The notes beneath the pieces were generated by a model. It did no database searches and was not told where the DNA came from. It saw only the letters and a program-made list of their open reading frames with translations. 64,000 bases of DNA from an uncultured Halomonas sp. (GTDB taxonomy: Bacteria; Pseudomonadota; Gammaproteobacteria; Pseudomonadales; Halomonadaceae), in contig NZ_CANMVL010000010.1 of NCBI RefSeq assembly GCF_947501415.1, positions 124,001 to 188,000 of the forward strand, read 5' to 3'. A program made the position numbers and the translations under genes. Below are positions 35,474 to 44,121 of the stretch, one piece after another (the first letter of the stretch is position 1; each line of letters begins with the position of its first letter).

Positions 35474-36168
35474 TGACGACACGTACCGAGTGGAGCGCCT
35501 GGGCCGCCGAGCGCAAGACGGCATCTATCACCGACTGGCTGCGCGAACTCAGCGAGCCCGACTGGTCGGCCACCGTGAACCATGCGCTGTTCGATGCGCT
35601 GGCCGAGGGGCGGCTCTCGGGTGATGACTTCGCTGCCTACATGGTGCAGGACTATGGCTTCGTGGATCCCTTCACCGCCCTGATCGGCCACGCCATCGGC
35701 CGGGCGCCGGGCATGGAGGACAGGGTGGTACTGGGGCAGTTCATGGGCATGCTGACCAGTGATGAGAACAGCACCTTCCAACGTACCTTCGAGGCCTTCG
35801 GCGTGCCCGCCGCGACGCGGGAAGCGCCGGACTACCTGCCCGAGACCCGGGCCTTCCAGGCACTGCTGCGCGAGATCGGCGCTGGCGGCGACTACGCCGA
35901 GATCCTGGCGGCGCTGGTGGTTACCGAGTGGATCTATCTGGAGTGGGCGCTGCGCGTTACCCGCGCCGCGGGGCTGCACCCGCTGGTGGAGGAGTGGATC
36001 GACCTGCACGACAACCCCGCCTTCCAGGAGTTCGTGGCGTGGCTGCGCCGTCGCCTGGACGAGGCGGCGGCAGGGCTCGATGACGCCGCCTTCACCCGCA
36101 TGGCCGAATGCTTCCGGGAGACCGTGGCCAGGGAGCGCGCCTTCCATGACGCGGTGATGCCGCGCTGA
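35473..36168 (+). CDS. tenA: TenA-family protein lacking the active-site cysteine (TenA_E type)
   Basis: 231 residues, all-helical TenA/THI-4 fold. TenA_C enzymes (thiaminase II, aminopyrimidine aminohydrolase) have a catalytic Cys in a PCYWxY-like motif; here the matching stretch is VVTEWIYLEW (about 153-162), with no Cys and a Glu next to the position. This fits the TenA_E subclass, active on formylaminopyrimidine or similar breakdown products. C-terminal ERAFHDAV keeps a Glu near the usual place. It is translationally coupled to the TPP-controlled transporter, so it acts in salvage of the imported pyrimidine. Confidence 0.87.
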   Translation: MTTRTEWSAWAAERKTASITDWLRELSEPDWSATVNHALFDALAEGRLSGDDFAAYMVQDYGFVDPFTALIGHAIGRAPGMEDRVVLGQFMGMLTSDENSTFQRTFEAFGVPAATREAPDYLPETRAFQALLREIGAGGDYAEILAALVVTEWIYLEWALRVTRAAGLHPLVEEWIDLHDNPAFQEFVAWLRRRLDEAAAGLDDAAFTRMAECFRETVARERAFHDAVMPR

Positions 36169-36222
36169 AAAAGTCGCCAGCGAGCCGCCTGTGACGGCTC
36201 TGGTAACGGTAGCCTGGTAACA

Positions 36223-36264
36223 CAGCGACGCCCCTACCGGTGATATCCGGCCGGGGCGTCGCTG
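36223..36264. terminator. Bidirectional hairpin terminator between tenA and dctM
   Basis: CAGCGACGCCCC (36223-36234) pairs perfectly with GGGGCGTCGCTG (36253-36264), 12 bp around an 18-nt loop, between two convergent genes. Confidence 0.75.
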
Positions 36265-36305
36265 CGTTTGCGCAGGGCATGCATGCGCAGGGTATCGAGG
36301 CGGGC

Positions 36306-37604
36306 TCAGCGAATGCCGAACGCTTCGGGCATCACCATCTGGGGCAGGAACAGGAACAGGTCCGGCACCAGGATGCCGGCCAGGATGATCAGCATCACCA
36401 GGCCGATCAGCGGCAGGATGGCGACGAAGGCCCGTGGGGTGGAGACCTCGCCGATCTGGCTGGCGATCAGCAGGCAGATGCCGTAGGGCGGCGTCACCAG
36501 GCCGAGGGTCAGCGACAGGATCACGATCAGCGCCATATGGATCTGATCGATATCGGCGGCCACGCAGATGCTCTGGATGATCGGCAGGAAGATGATGACC
36601 GCCGTCACCGGGCTGAGCACGGTGCCGATGATCAGCATGCAGGCCATCACCATCAGCATGATCCCGACCCGGGTGTCGGTGACCGAGAGGATGAAGCGTG
36701 CCACCTCGTCGGCGATGCCCAGATAGGAGATCAGCCAGCCCATGATGCCGGCGGCGGCCACGGCGAACATCGGCAGGGAGTAGGCGATCACCGACTCGGC
36801 GAGGATGCCGGGCAGGGCGCGCAGACGGATGGCGCGATAGAACACCACCGCCAGCAGCAGGCCCACCAGCACCGCCACCGAGGCCGCCTCGGTGGCGGTG
36901 AACACCCCGGCGGTGATGCCGCCCAGCACCACGATGGGCAGGATCATCGGCGGGGCGGCGACCAGGCCGGTGCGGGCGACCTGGCGCAGCGAGAACTCGC
37001 TTTCCGCCTGCAGGTTGAGCCGCCGGGCCACGCTGTAGGCGTAGCCCATCTGGGCCAGCCCGATCAACAGCCCCGGCACCACACCGCCCAGGAACAGCGC
37101 CCCTACCGAGACGTTGCCGAAGGCGCCGTAGATCACCATCAGGATCGACGGCGGAATGATGCCGCCCAGCACCGAGGAGGCGGCGGTCAGGGCCACCGCG
37201 AAGGGCGAGGGGTAGCCGGCCTTCTTCATGGCCGGGATCAGCACCGCGCCGACGCTGGCCGTATCGGCGGCCGCCGAGCCGGAGAGGCTGGCGAACATCA
37301 TCGACACCATGACGTTGATATGGCCCAGGCCGCCGCGGATATGGCCCACGGTGCTGTCGGCGAAGCGCAGCAGGCGGTCGGTGATGCCTCCATCGTTCAT
37401 CAGCCGTCCCAGCAGCAGGAAGAACGGTACCGCGAGCAGCGGGAAGGAGTTGATGCTGGCGAACATCTGGTTGACCACCGAGGTCAGCGGAATATCGAGC
37501 TGCCAGATGGTGATGATGGAGGCCAGGCCGATGGCGAAGGCGATGGGGACGCTCAGCGCGATCAGCAGCAGGAAGCTGGCGATAAGCGTAACGATGGGGC
37601 TCAT
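36306..37604 (-). CDS. dctM: TRAP transporter large permease DctM
   Basis: 432 residues with about twelve membrane segments. The DctM family start (SPIVTLIASFLLLIALSVPI) and the sodium-coupled transport core are present, with SGSAAADTASVGAVLIPAMK (about 109-128) and GIIPPSILMVIYG. It is last in an eight-gene leftward run; its ATG overlaps the dctQ stop by 4 nt. Together with DctQ and DctP it imports a carboxylate or similar solute, driven by sodium. A bidirectional terminator follows. Confidence 0.94.
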   Translation of the reverse strand: MSPIVTLIASFLLLIALSVPIAFAIGLASIITIWQLDIPLTSVVNQMFASINSFPLLAVPFFLLLGRLMNDGGITDRLLRFADSTVGHIRGGLGHINVMVSMMFASLSGSAAADTASVGAVLIPAMKKAGYPSPFAVALTAASSVLGGIIPPSILMVIYGAFGNVSVGALFLGGVVPGLLIGLAQMGYAYSVARRLNLQAESEFSLRQVARTGLVAAPPMILPIVVLGGITAGVFTATEAASVAVLVGLLLAVVFYRAIRLRALPGILAESVIAYSLPMFAVAAAGIMGWLISYLGIADEVARFILSVTDTRVGIMLMVMACMLIIGTVLSPVTAVIIFLPIIQSICVAADIDQIHMALIVILSLTLGLVTPPYGICLLIASQIGEVSTPRAFVAILPLIGLVMLIILAGILVPDLFLFLPQMVMPEAFGIR

Positions 37605-38113
37605 GAGCAGGTGCTCTCCTCGGCTGCGGTGGACGTCGAGGCGGGTCGACCGATCAGGGCGCGAACATCCTCGTGGAGCACCTCGAGGGAGAACAGCGCC
37701 ATGGCCACGCCGGCGATCGGCATGGCCATAAAGACATAGGCCATGGGGGTGCCGAGGGCGACCGAGCGGCGCCCCCAGCCCATGTCGGTCAGGATCTGGC
37801 CGTGGACCACCAGCACATAGATCAGTGGCAGGCAGGCCAGGCTGCCGAACAGGCGCAGCGCCCGGTTGGTGGTCGTGAAGCGTGCCGGCAGCACCTCGAT
37901 CACGTAGTGCTGCCGGCGCCTCAGCGCTACCGCAGCGCCCAGGAAGACCGACCAGATGAAGCAGGCCATGGCCACTTCGTCGGACCAGGACACCGAGATC
38001 TTCAGATAGTTGCGTGCCAGTACCTGATACAGGATGGTAGCGATAAAGATCGCGAACAGCGTGCCGGCCACCGTCAGGAACAGGCGTTCGATGAAGTCAT
38101 TGAGTCGCCGCAT
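37601..38113 (-). CDS. dctQ: TRAP transporter small permease DctQ
   Basis: 170 residues with four hydrophobic segments and the DctQ signatures YLKISVSWSDEVAMACFIWS and RRRQHYVIEVLP. It forms the transport complex with DctM. It lies between dctP (62 bp away, with a hairpin between) and dctM (4-nt overlap). Confidence 0.92.
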   Translation of the reverse strand: MRRLNDFIERLFLTVAGTLFAIFIATILYQVLARNYLKISVSWSDEVAMACFIWSVFLGAAVALRRRQHYVIEVLPARFTTTNRALRLFGSLACLPLIYVLVVHGQILTDMGWGRRSVALGTPMAYVFMAMPIAGVAMALFSLEVLHEDVRALIGRPASTSTAAEESTCS

Positions 38114-38134
38114 GTTGTCGTATTCTCCCGAAAC

Positions 38135-38168
38135 GAGTCGGCCCCACGCCGCCGGGCGGGGGCCGGCT
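38135..38168 (-). promoter_or_regulatory. Hairpin between dctP and dctQ
   Basis: GAGTCGGCCCC and GGGGCCGGCTC can pair over 11 bp with one G-T pair around a 12-nt loop. No U-run follows on the minus strand, so it is more likely a partial attenuator or mRNA-stabilising stem that keeps the binding protein more abundant than the permease. Confidence 0.45.
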
Positions 38169-38175
38169 CGGTCCC

Positions 38176-39165
38176 TTACAGCTCGCGGATCAGGGTCAGC
38201 AGGTCGGTGACGCCGCGCTCGGCGGCATACTCGTCATGAAGGGGCACGCTGGCATCGATGAAGGCCTGCTTGTCCACCTCGGTGACGGTCACGTCCTGCT
38301 CCTTCAGGGTATCGATCAGGGCGGCGTCGTACTCCACCCCCTTTTCGGTACCCAGCTCGCCGGCCCGCTGGGCGGCGGCCAGCACGATGGCTTGATCCTC
38401 CTCGGAGAGGCGCGAGAAGCTGCGCTCGCCGATGGAGAAGTGACTCATCATCACCTGGTGTTCGGTCTTGGCGTGGTAGGGCGCCACTTCATAGAGACGG
38501 CTGGAGTAGAAGCCGCTGATGGTGCTCTCGAAGGCGCCGATGACCCCGGTCTGCATGCCGGTGTAGATCTCGGTCCAGGGCAGCGAGGTGGTCAGCGCGC
38601 CCACCGCCTGCCACATCTTGGCGTCCAGCTGCGAGCCGGTGATGCGCATCTTGACATCGTCCAGGTCGGCGGGCTCGGTGACCGGTCCGGTGTTGGTGCT
38701 CAGGTTGCGGGTGCCGCCGCCGGTCAGTGCCAGCAGCTTGAGGCCGGTGCCGGCGCTCTCCATCTCCTCGGCGAAGTGGGCGAACACCGCGGAGTCGGGA
38801 TCGGTGGCCGCACGGAAGGCGTCCATGTCGTCGAACAGGTAGTTGAGACTGAAGATCTCGAAGTCCTGCACGTAGGGGGCGATGTTCTGGACCCCGCCGA
38901 TGATCATGTCGGTGGTGCCGATGCGGATCTCGTCGACCACGGTCTGGTCATTGCCCAGCTGGCCGCCGGGGAACAGCTCCACAGTGATCCGCTGGTCGGT
39001 TGCCTCCTCGACCTCGGCCTTGAAGGCCTCGGCGGCATCGACCCAGGGGTGGGGCGCACTGACCACGGTGGCCAGGCGCAGCTTCTGGGCCAGGGCGGGG
39101 GAGGCGGCCAGCAGGGTGGCGGCGGAGAGCAGAGTGAACTGGGTGAGACGTGTTGTTATGGCCAT
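38176..39165 (-). CDS. dctP: TRAP transporter solute-binding protein DctP
   Basis: 329 residues with a Sec signal peptide (LLSAATLLAASPALAQ, cut at about residue 26). The mature protein has the DctP fold features ELFPGGQLGNDQTVVDEIRI, LPWTEIYTGMQTGVIGAFES and YEVAPYHA. It captures the solute in the periplasm for DctQM. It follows the CMD-enzyme and oxidoreductase genes, suggesting that the imported compound is their substrate. The ligand class cannot be read from sequence; the conserved Arg site is probably in the KMRITGSQ strand. Confidence 0.92.
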   Translation of the reverse strand: MAITTRLTQFTLLSAATLLAASPALAQKLRLATVVSAPHPWVDAAEAFKAEVEEATDQRITVELFPGGQLGNDQTVVDEIRIGTTDMIIGGVQNIAPYVQDFEIFSLNYLFDDMDAFRAATDPDSAVFAHFAEEMESAGTGLKLLALTGGGTRNLSTNTGPVTEPADLDDVKMRITGSQLDAKMWQAVGALTTSLPWTEIYTGMQTGVIGAFESTISGFYSSRLYEVAPYHAKTEHQVMMSHFSIGERSFSRLSEEDQAIVLAAAQRAGELGTEKGVEYDAALIDTLKEQDVTVTEVDKQAFIDASVPLHDEYAAERGVTDLLTLIREL

Positions 39166-39229
39166 GACAGGCGCTCCATTGGTCGTCAGAGGGGGTGCGC
39201 CGGCAGGCCGGCGCGGGTTTCGTTGTCGT

Positions 39230-39808
39230 TCAGGAGGCGGCCACCGGCTCGCCCAGGGTGTGCATCAGGCGATTGGCCCAGCCGAACAGGGTGGTCGCCA
39301 GGGTCAGGTCGAGGATCTCCAGCTCGTCGAGGCCGGCCTCGCGCAGGCTGGCGATGTCATCGGCGCCGACCTTCGGCGGGCATTCGGACAGGCCCACCGC
39401 GAAGCGCAGGATGGCCTGCTGGCGGGGGTCGAGCCGGGCCTTCTCGCCGTGAAAGAAGATCTCCTGCATCACGGCGTCCTCGCCGGTCAGCTGGTTGTAG
39501 CGCTGGGCATGCACGGCGGCGCAGTAGATGCAGCGGTTCACGAACGAGGCGGCCACGGCGCCCAGCTCGCGCTCGGCACGAGACAGGCCGTCGGGGTCAT
39601 ACATGATGCCGTTGAACAGCGCCGTGCGAATGCGCAGCGACTCGGGATCATGCGCCAGCACCAGTACATAGTCGGAGACCTTGGTGTTCGACGGGGTCTC
39701 CTTGAGGGCCTCACGCTGGGCCGGGGTCGCGTTGTCGAGATCCACCGGGGTCAGGTGCGGACGCCACTGGGGCACACGGGTAGTGAACTTGCGGATCACA
39801 CGGCTCAT
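39230..39808 (-). CDS. Alkylhydroperoxidase-domain protein, Avi_7169-like
   Basis: 192 residues of the CMD/AhpD fold, with the redox motif NRCIYCAAVHAQRYN (CxxC and downstream His, about 104-111). The tail GWANRLMHTLGEP is typical of the paired families annotated as Avi_7169 and Avi_7170, named from Allorhizobium vitis. It overlaps the companion gene upstream by 4 nt, so the two are made together and probably form a heteromer; this member keeps the cysteines. The role in the neighbouring pathway is unknown. Confidence 0.85.
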   Translation of the reverse strand: MSRVIRKFTTRVPQWRPHLTPVDLDNATPAQREALKETPSNTKVSDYVLVLAHDPESLRIRTALFNGIMYDPDGLSRAERELGAVAASFVNRCIYCAAVHAQRYNQLTGEDAVMQEIFFHGEKARLDPRQQAILRFAVGLSECPPKVGADDIASLREAGLDELEILDLTLATTLFGWANRLMHTLGEPVAAS

Positions 39809-40335
39809 GTCGGCTCTCCCATCACGGCCAGCACCGCGGCCACGCGCAGCTGGTAGTTGACGAAGGCGACCAGGCCCGCCAGGCGCACGATATCGCTCTC
39901 GGCGATGCCGGCCTGCAGCAGGCGCTGGATATCCTCGGGGCTGGCGTCGCGAGGGGACTCGGTGACGAGGTCCACATAGGCGACGATGGCCATGAGCCGG
40001 GCGTCCTCCGCCGGGGGCTGGGCGCCGGGCGTGGCCAGCACGGCCAGTTCGGCGCTGGCGCCCTTTTCGTCGAGCAGGGCGGCGTAGTGCTCGGTCAGTC
40101 CGGACTGCTGACAGATCCGCGCCATGCGGCAGGCGAGCACGGCACGCTCGGCATGGGAGAGCCCGCCCGGATCCTCGGGCAGCAGGGCCGCCTCGTAGGA
40201 GGCCTGGGTGCGGCTCATCAGCGCCTGGCGCCGTGCCAGGGCGTCACCCAGCGGCCCCTGGGCCGCCGCCACGCCGGCGGCCTGCTCGAGTACGTGCTGC
40301 GGAGTCGAGTCCGCGGATGAAGAGGGGGAGGTCAT
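39805..40335 (-). CDS. CMD-domain protein, Avi_7170-like, without the CxxC motif
   Basis: 176 residues. The central part (LSHAERAVLACRMARICQQS, MAIVAYVDLVTESPRDASPE, LVAFVNYQLRVAAVLAVMGE) matches the CMD-domain partner of the Avi_7169 family. The canonical CxxC redox pair is absent, so it is likely structural or substrate-binding. Its stop overlaps the start of the redox-active partner by 4 nt. It lies about 45 bp downstream of an FAD monooxygenase gene in the same run. Confidence 0.82.
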   Translation of the reverse strand: MTSPSSSADSTPQHVLEQAAGVAAAQGPLGDALARRQALMSRTQASYEAALLPEDPGGLSHAERAVLACRMARICQQSGLTEHYAALLDEKGASAELAVLATPGAQPPAEDARLMAIVAYVDLVTESPRDASPEDIQRLLQAGIAESDIVRLAGLVAFVNYQLRVAAVLAVMGEPT

Positions 40336-40380
40336 GACGACTCCTTGTCGATAACGGGGCGATGGTTCACGGGCGCGAGA

Positions 40381-41835
40381 TCAGGGCAGCGGTTCGGGCT
40401 GCCACTCGTCGCCGAGCAGCTCGGGGGTGTCGTAGGCCTGCAGGGTCTGCCAGTGGGTCTCGATATCCTCCCGGTAGAGCTGGGCGGCGATGGCGCTGGC
40501 CAGCCAGCTGGCGCCCTCGCTGATGCCGGGGATATCACCGCTCACCTTGCCCATGCTCAGCGAGGCGCCATAGTTGAAGCAGTGAATGTTGCCAAGCCAG
40601 GGAGCCGTGCCGGGCTCGCGCTCCTGGAAGGCGAAGTCGCTCCCCACATAGGGGAAGTTGCCCAGTTCGGCGTGCTCGAGTTCCGCAGGCGGGCTGTAGC
40701 GGTCCTTCCACAGCAGGATGCGATCGGCATAGCCGGCCAGCTCGGTGCGTGCCATGGGGTCGATCTGAAAACCGGTCCCCAGGATCAGGTAGTCGCAACG
40801 CAGCTCCTTGCCCCGGGAGGTCTCGATGACGATCTCGTCGCCCTCCATGCGCGTGGCGCTGACGCCGGCATTGAAGTGGAAGTGGGCATTGGGGTGGCGG
40901 CTGACGCGCAGGGTCGAGCCCCGGGGCGGCGGCGTCTGGGTGACGAAGGAGTAGTGCATGAAGCGCCAGCGCCACTCGTCGGGCAGTCCGGCGTAGCCAT
41001 GGGTGAAACCGAACGAGCCGATGCCCATCATCTTGTTGATGGTGGGCATCGCCGGGCGGCGAATCAGGTGGCGGACTTCCCGGGCGCCATGCTCGAGCGC
41101 CTCGGCGGCGTTGTCCACCGCCGAGGCACCGACGCCGACCACCACCACTCGCTTGTCGGCCAGGCTGGCGAAGTCGATCTCGTCGGAGGAGTGGGCCCAG
41201 GCGTGGCGCGGCAGCGGGTCGACGAAGGCCGGAATCTTGGGACCGCCGGTGCCTTCACGGCCGGTCGCCATGATCAGCTTGCGGGTCAGCAGTGGCTCAT
41301 CGGGGGCGTTGCGGCCGGAGAGCTCCAGCTGCAGCAGGTCGCCTTCGGGGCGCACATGCTCCACCTTCACCTCGTTGTCGACGGGCAGCTCGAGCACCCG
41401 ACGATACCAGCGCAGGTAATCCATCCACATCGGGCGCGGGATCTTGTCCAGGGCCTCCCAGGCCTCGCTGCCGAACTGGGCCTCGTACCAGGCGCGAAAC
41501 GTCAGCGAGCCCATGCCGTAGCTGGGGCCGGGCAGCGTCTTGGGAGAGCGCAGCGTCTCCATGCGCGCGTAGTCGAGCCAGGGTCCCTCATGGCCCTCGG
41601 GGCTGCGGTCGAGGATGCGGATGTTGCGGATACCGCCGGAGAGCAGGGCGAAGGCGGCCACCATGCCGCACTGGCCACCACCGATGATCACCACGTCGTG
41701 GATGTGCCTGCCACCGGCCGTGTGCCGGGAGGGCACCCAGTTGGCGGCGGGTAGATTGAGACACGCCAGGTCGTGGCGGACCCGGGCGTTGAGCTGGTCG
41801 AGGCCGGCGGTGGCGAAGGATGGCGTCTGGGTCAT
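40381..41835 (-). CDS. FAD/NAD(P)-dependent monooxygenase-like oxidoreductase
   Basis: 484 residues. The FAD Rossmann motif is HDVVIIGGGQCGMVAAFAL (about 44-62). A second Rossmann motif, VVVVGVGASAVDNAAEALEH (about 231-250), would bind NADPH. This architecture is that of flavin monooxygenases of the FMO/N-hydroxylase group, which oxygenate N, S or ketone substrates. ATG 41835 overlaps the aminotransferase stop by 4 nt (ATGA) and is preferred to the upstream in-frame ATG. It is co-transcribed with the PLP enzyme, two CMD proteins and a TRAP importer. Confidence 0.87.
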   Translation of the reverse strand: MTQTPSFATAGLDQLNARVRHDLACLNLPAANWVPSRHTAGGRHIHDVVIIGGGQCGMVAAFALLSGGIRNIRILDRSPEGHEGPWLDYARMETLRSPKTLPGPSYGMGSLTFRAWYEAQFGSEAWEALDKIPRPMWMDYLRWYRRVLELPVDNEVKVEHVRPEGDLLQLELSGRNAPDEPLLTRKLIMATGREGTGGPKIPAFVDPLPRHAWAHSSDEIDFASLADKRVVVVGVGASAVDNAAEALEHGAREVRHLIRRPAMPTINKMMGIGSFGFTHGYAGLPDEWRWRFMHYSFVTQTPPPRGSTLRVSRHPNAHFHFNAGVSATRMEGDEIVIETSRGKELRCDYLILGTGFQIDPMARTELAGYADRILLWKDRYSPPAELEHAELGNFPYVGSDFAFQEREPGTAPWLGNIHCFNYGASLSMGKVSGDIPGISEGASWLASAIAAQLYREDIETHWQTLQAYDTPELLGDEWQPEPLP

Positions 41836-43550
41836 GGAGTCATCTCGTCTAGGGCGGAGGCGGCCTCGCTGGATTCGTGTGGCCACCAGAACCAGCGCAG
41901 CGATTCTTCATCTGCGCAGGTGCTCGAGGGCGGCTCGATGGCAGACGTGCGCGCGCTCTCGACCAGCGCCTGGGCCTGGGCGAAGCACTGGGCGAAGTCT
42001 GGCGGAGTCGGTTCGGGGTGGGGTGCGTCGGGGCTCAGCAGTGCGCTCAGCGAGGGCGTTTCGCAGGGCGCCTGAGCCTGGCGAGCACGCCAGGTACCAC
42101 TCTGCACGTCGACACGATAGAGCCGCATCAGCACGGCGGCATGACGGGCGATAAATTCGACGGCATCGATAATATAGCAAGCCGTCTCACTGTTAAAGAA
42201 GTAATTAAAACCGAGTCTTACCCATCCTGGACGGAATAAGCTTTTTCCCTTATGGACTAGTTCGGCATGCTGTTGGGCCTGGGTCTCACTGATGTCCAGC
42301 AGGGAGTGAGCATAGGGTCCGGCGCAGGAGCAGCCGCCCCGGGCCTGGATACCGAACAGGTCATTGAGCAGTGCCACCACCAGGTTATGGTGCAGCAGGC
42401 GCGCCCCGGCGGAGATGTTGAACGAGACGATGCCCAGGCGCGGGGTGTGCCGCGGCCCCAGGATGTGCAGGTTGTCGAGTCGCGACCAGCGCTCCATGGC
42501 GCGTCGGGTCAGTGCCGTCTCGAGTTCGGTGATGTGGTGTGCGCCTACCTGCTGCTTGAGGGTGAATACCAGCCCGGTGCGAATGTTCTCGACGATGCCG
42601 GGGGTGCCACCCTCCTCGCGCCGTTCGGGGTCGGTGACGTAGTGGTGCTCGCCTTCGGTCACATAGGAGACGGTACCGCCGCCGGCCACGCCGGGCACGG
42701 CGTTGCGGCACAGGGCGCGGTCGATGACCAGGACGCCGGAGGTGCCGGGCCCGCCGATGAACTTGTGCGGCGACAGGAAGATGGCGTCGAGATGATCGTT
42801 GGCGCCGGGGGCGCTTTCCGCCATGTCGATCGGCACATAGGGGCCGGCGGCGGCATAGTCACAGGCCAGGATGCCGCCGTGGCGGTGGACCAGTGCAGCC
42901 AGCTGGCGCACGTCGGCCAGCACGCCGGTGACGTTGGAGGCCGCGGAGAAGGCCGCCACCTTCAGGGGCCGCTCGGCGTGGGCCTGCAGCGCGCGCTCCA
43001 GCTCGACCAGGTCGGGCAGGCCGTCCGCGTCAAGTGGGATGCGTACCAGGTCGGCATCGGCCTCGCGCCAGGCCAGGTCGTTGGAGTGGTGCTCGAAGGG
43101 GCCGATGAAGATCACCGGGCGTACCGCTTCGGCAGAGCGGTGCAGGCCGGGCAGGTCGAGAATGCGCGAGAAGCGGTCGATGGCTGCGGTGGCGCCGGCG
43201 CCGGCGAAGATGACCGCGTGCTCGGGGCCGGCCCCCACTCCCTCGCGCACGGCCTGACGGGCCGCCTCGCGCAGCCGGGTGGTGCGCATCCCGGTGTGGG
43301 AGGTCTCGGTATGGGTGTTGCCGTAGTTGGGCAGCACCTCCTCCTGAATGGCCCGCTCGATCATGTGCAGGGCACGGCCCGAGGCGGTGTAGTCGGTGTA
43401 GACCAGGGGGCGCGGTCCGAAGGGGCCGGGAATGGCCCGGCCTTCGCCGATGATGTCGTGACGGATGCGCGCGACCCACTCACTGGCCCGTGGAGAGGGG
43501 GAGGGCGTGGGTGCGCTTGACGTGTTCCATGGAGAAACAGGATGTGACAT
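41832..43550 (-). CDS. Class V aminotransferase-fold PLP enzyme, cysteine-desulfurase-like
   Basis: 572 residues, longer than standard SufS or NifS (about 400). The PLP-binding Lys is in LSPHKFIGGPGTSGVL (about 263), and RGGCSCAGPYAHSLL (about 403) carries cysteines where SufS-type enzymes place the persulfide Cys. GNTHTETSHTGMRTT near residue 80 is the conserved N-terminal signature of this subgroup. The last 100 residues form a poorly conserved extension. Desulfurase, lyase or aminotransferase activity is possible. Its ATG lies inside the lrp 3' end (71-nt overlap), with only a weak ribosome site, implying coupling to the regulator. Confidence 0.86.
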   Translation of the reverse strand: MSHPVSPWNTSSAPTPSPSPRASEWVARIRHDIIGEGRAIPGPFGPRPLVYTDYTASGRALHMIERAIQEEVLPNYGNTHTETSHTGMRTTRLREAARQAVREGVGAGPEHAVIFAGAGATAAIDRFSRILDLPGLHRSAEAVRPVIFIGPFEHHSNDLAWREADADLVRIPLDADGLPDLVELERALQAHAERPLKVAAFSAASNVTGVLADVRQLAALVHRHGGILACDYAAAGPYVPIDMAESAPGANDHLDAIFLSPHKFIGGPGTSGVLVIDRALCRNAVPGVAGGGTVSYVTEGEHHYVTDPERREEGGTPGIVENIRTGLVFTLKQQVGAHHITELETALTRRAMERWSRLDNLHILGPRHTPRLGIVSFNISAGARLLHHNLVVALLNDLFGIQARGGCSCAGPYAHSLLDISETQAQQHAELVHKGKSLFRPGWVRLGFNYFFNSETACYIIDAVEFIARHAAVLMRLYRVDVQSGTWRARQAQAPCETPSLSALLSPDAPHPEPTPPDFAQCFAQAQALVESARTSAIEPPSSTCADEESLRWFWWPHESSEAASALDEMTP

Positions 43551-43947
43551 TGCTCAGCTCGATTCTGGAAATGAGTCGCTTGTAGAAGGCGTCGAAGGAC
43601 TGGTTGTCACGGGTGATCACCTTGAGCAGGTAGTCGTACTCGCCGGCCAGGCGATTGACCTCGATGATCTCATCGAGCGCCTGGGTGACCGCCTGAAAGC
43701 GGTCCAGCCAGGCCTGGTTGTGCTTGTCGGTCTTGATCATCACGAACACGGTCAACCCCAGGTCCAGCTTCTCGGGATTGAGCACCGCGACACGCCGTTC
43801 GATGAAGCCTTCCTTCTCTAGGCGCTGAATTCGCCGCCAACAGGGGGTCGGCGACAGGCCGACGCGGTCAGCGATCTTTGCAATGGATAAGCTAGCATCG
43901 CGCTGAAGTTGATCAAGGATTTTGGAGTCAAAGCTGTCGATTGGCAT
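43480..43947 (-). CDS. Lrp/AsnC-family transcriptional regulator
   Basis: 155 residues. The helix-turn-helix is in KIADRVGLSPTPCWRRIQRL (about 24-43), and the C-terminal RAM/effector domain spans about 65-145. Family members respond to amino acids and often control the adjacent catabolic operon. It is the first gene of the leftward eight-gene run, overlaps the PLP enzyme by 71 nt, and is divergent from ilvD. AT-rich sequence at about 43945-43985 is the likely promoter and Lrp-binding zone. The substrate of the operon is therefore plausibly an amino acid or derivative. Confidence 0.93.
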   Translation of the reverse strand: MPIDSFDSKILDQLQRDASLSIAKIADRVGLSPTPCWRRIQRLEKEGFIERRVAVLNPEKLDLGLTVFVMIKTDKHNQAWLDRFQAVTQALDEIIEVNRLAGEYDYLLKVITRDNQSFDAFYKRLISRIELSNVTSCFSMEHVKRTHALPLSTGQ

Positions 43948-44121
43948 GATATTTCCTTTTTTTCCCGTATTTTGGAAATTTTATTTCAGACAAGAGGGGG
44001 CGGCAGGTCAAGGTGCGTTGCCGCAGAGGCATCACCATGGAGAGTCGTGGCCATGGACAGCCGTTGGCTTCGCAGTCCACTCTAATGGGTCGTCACTGCT
44101 TGTATGCTCAGGAGGCCTGTC

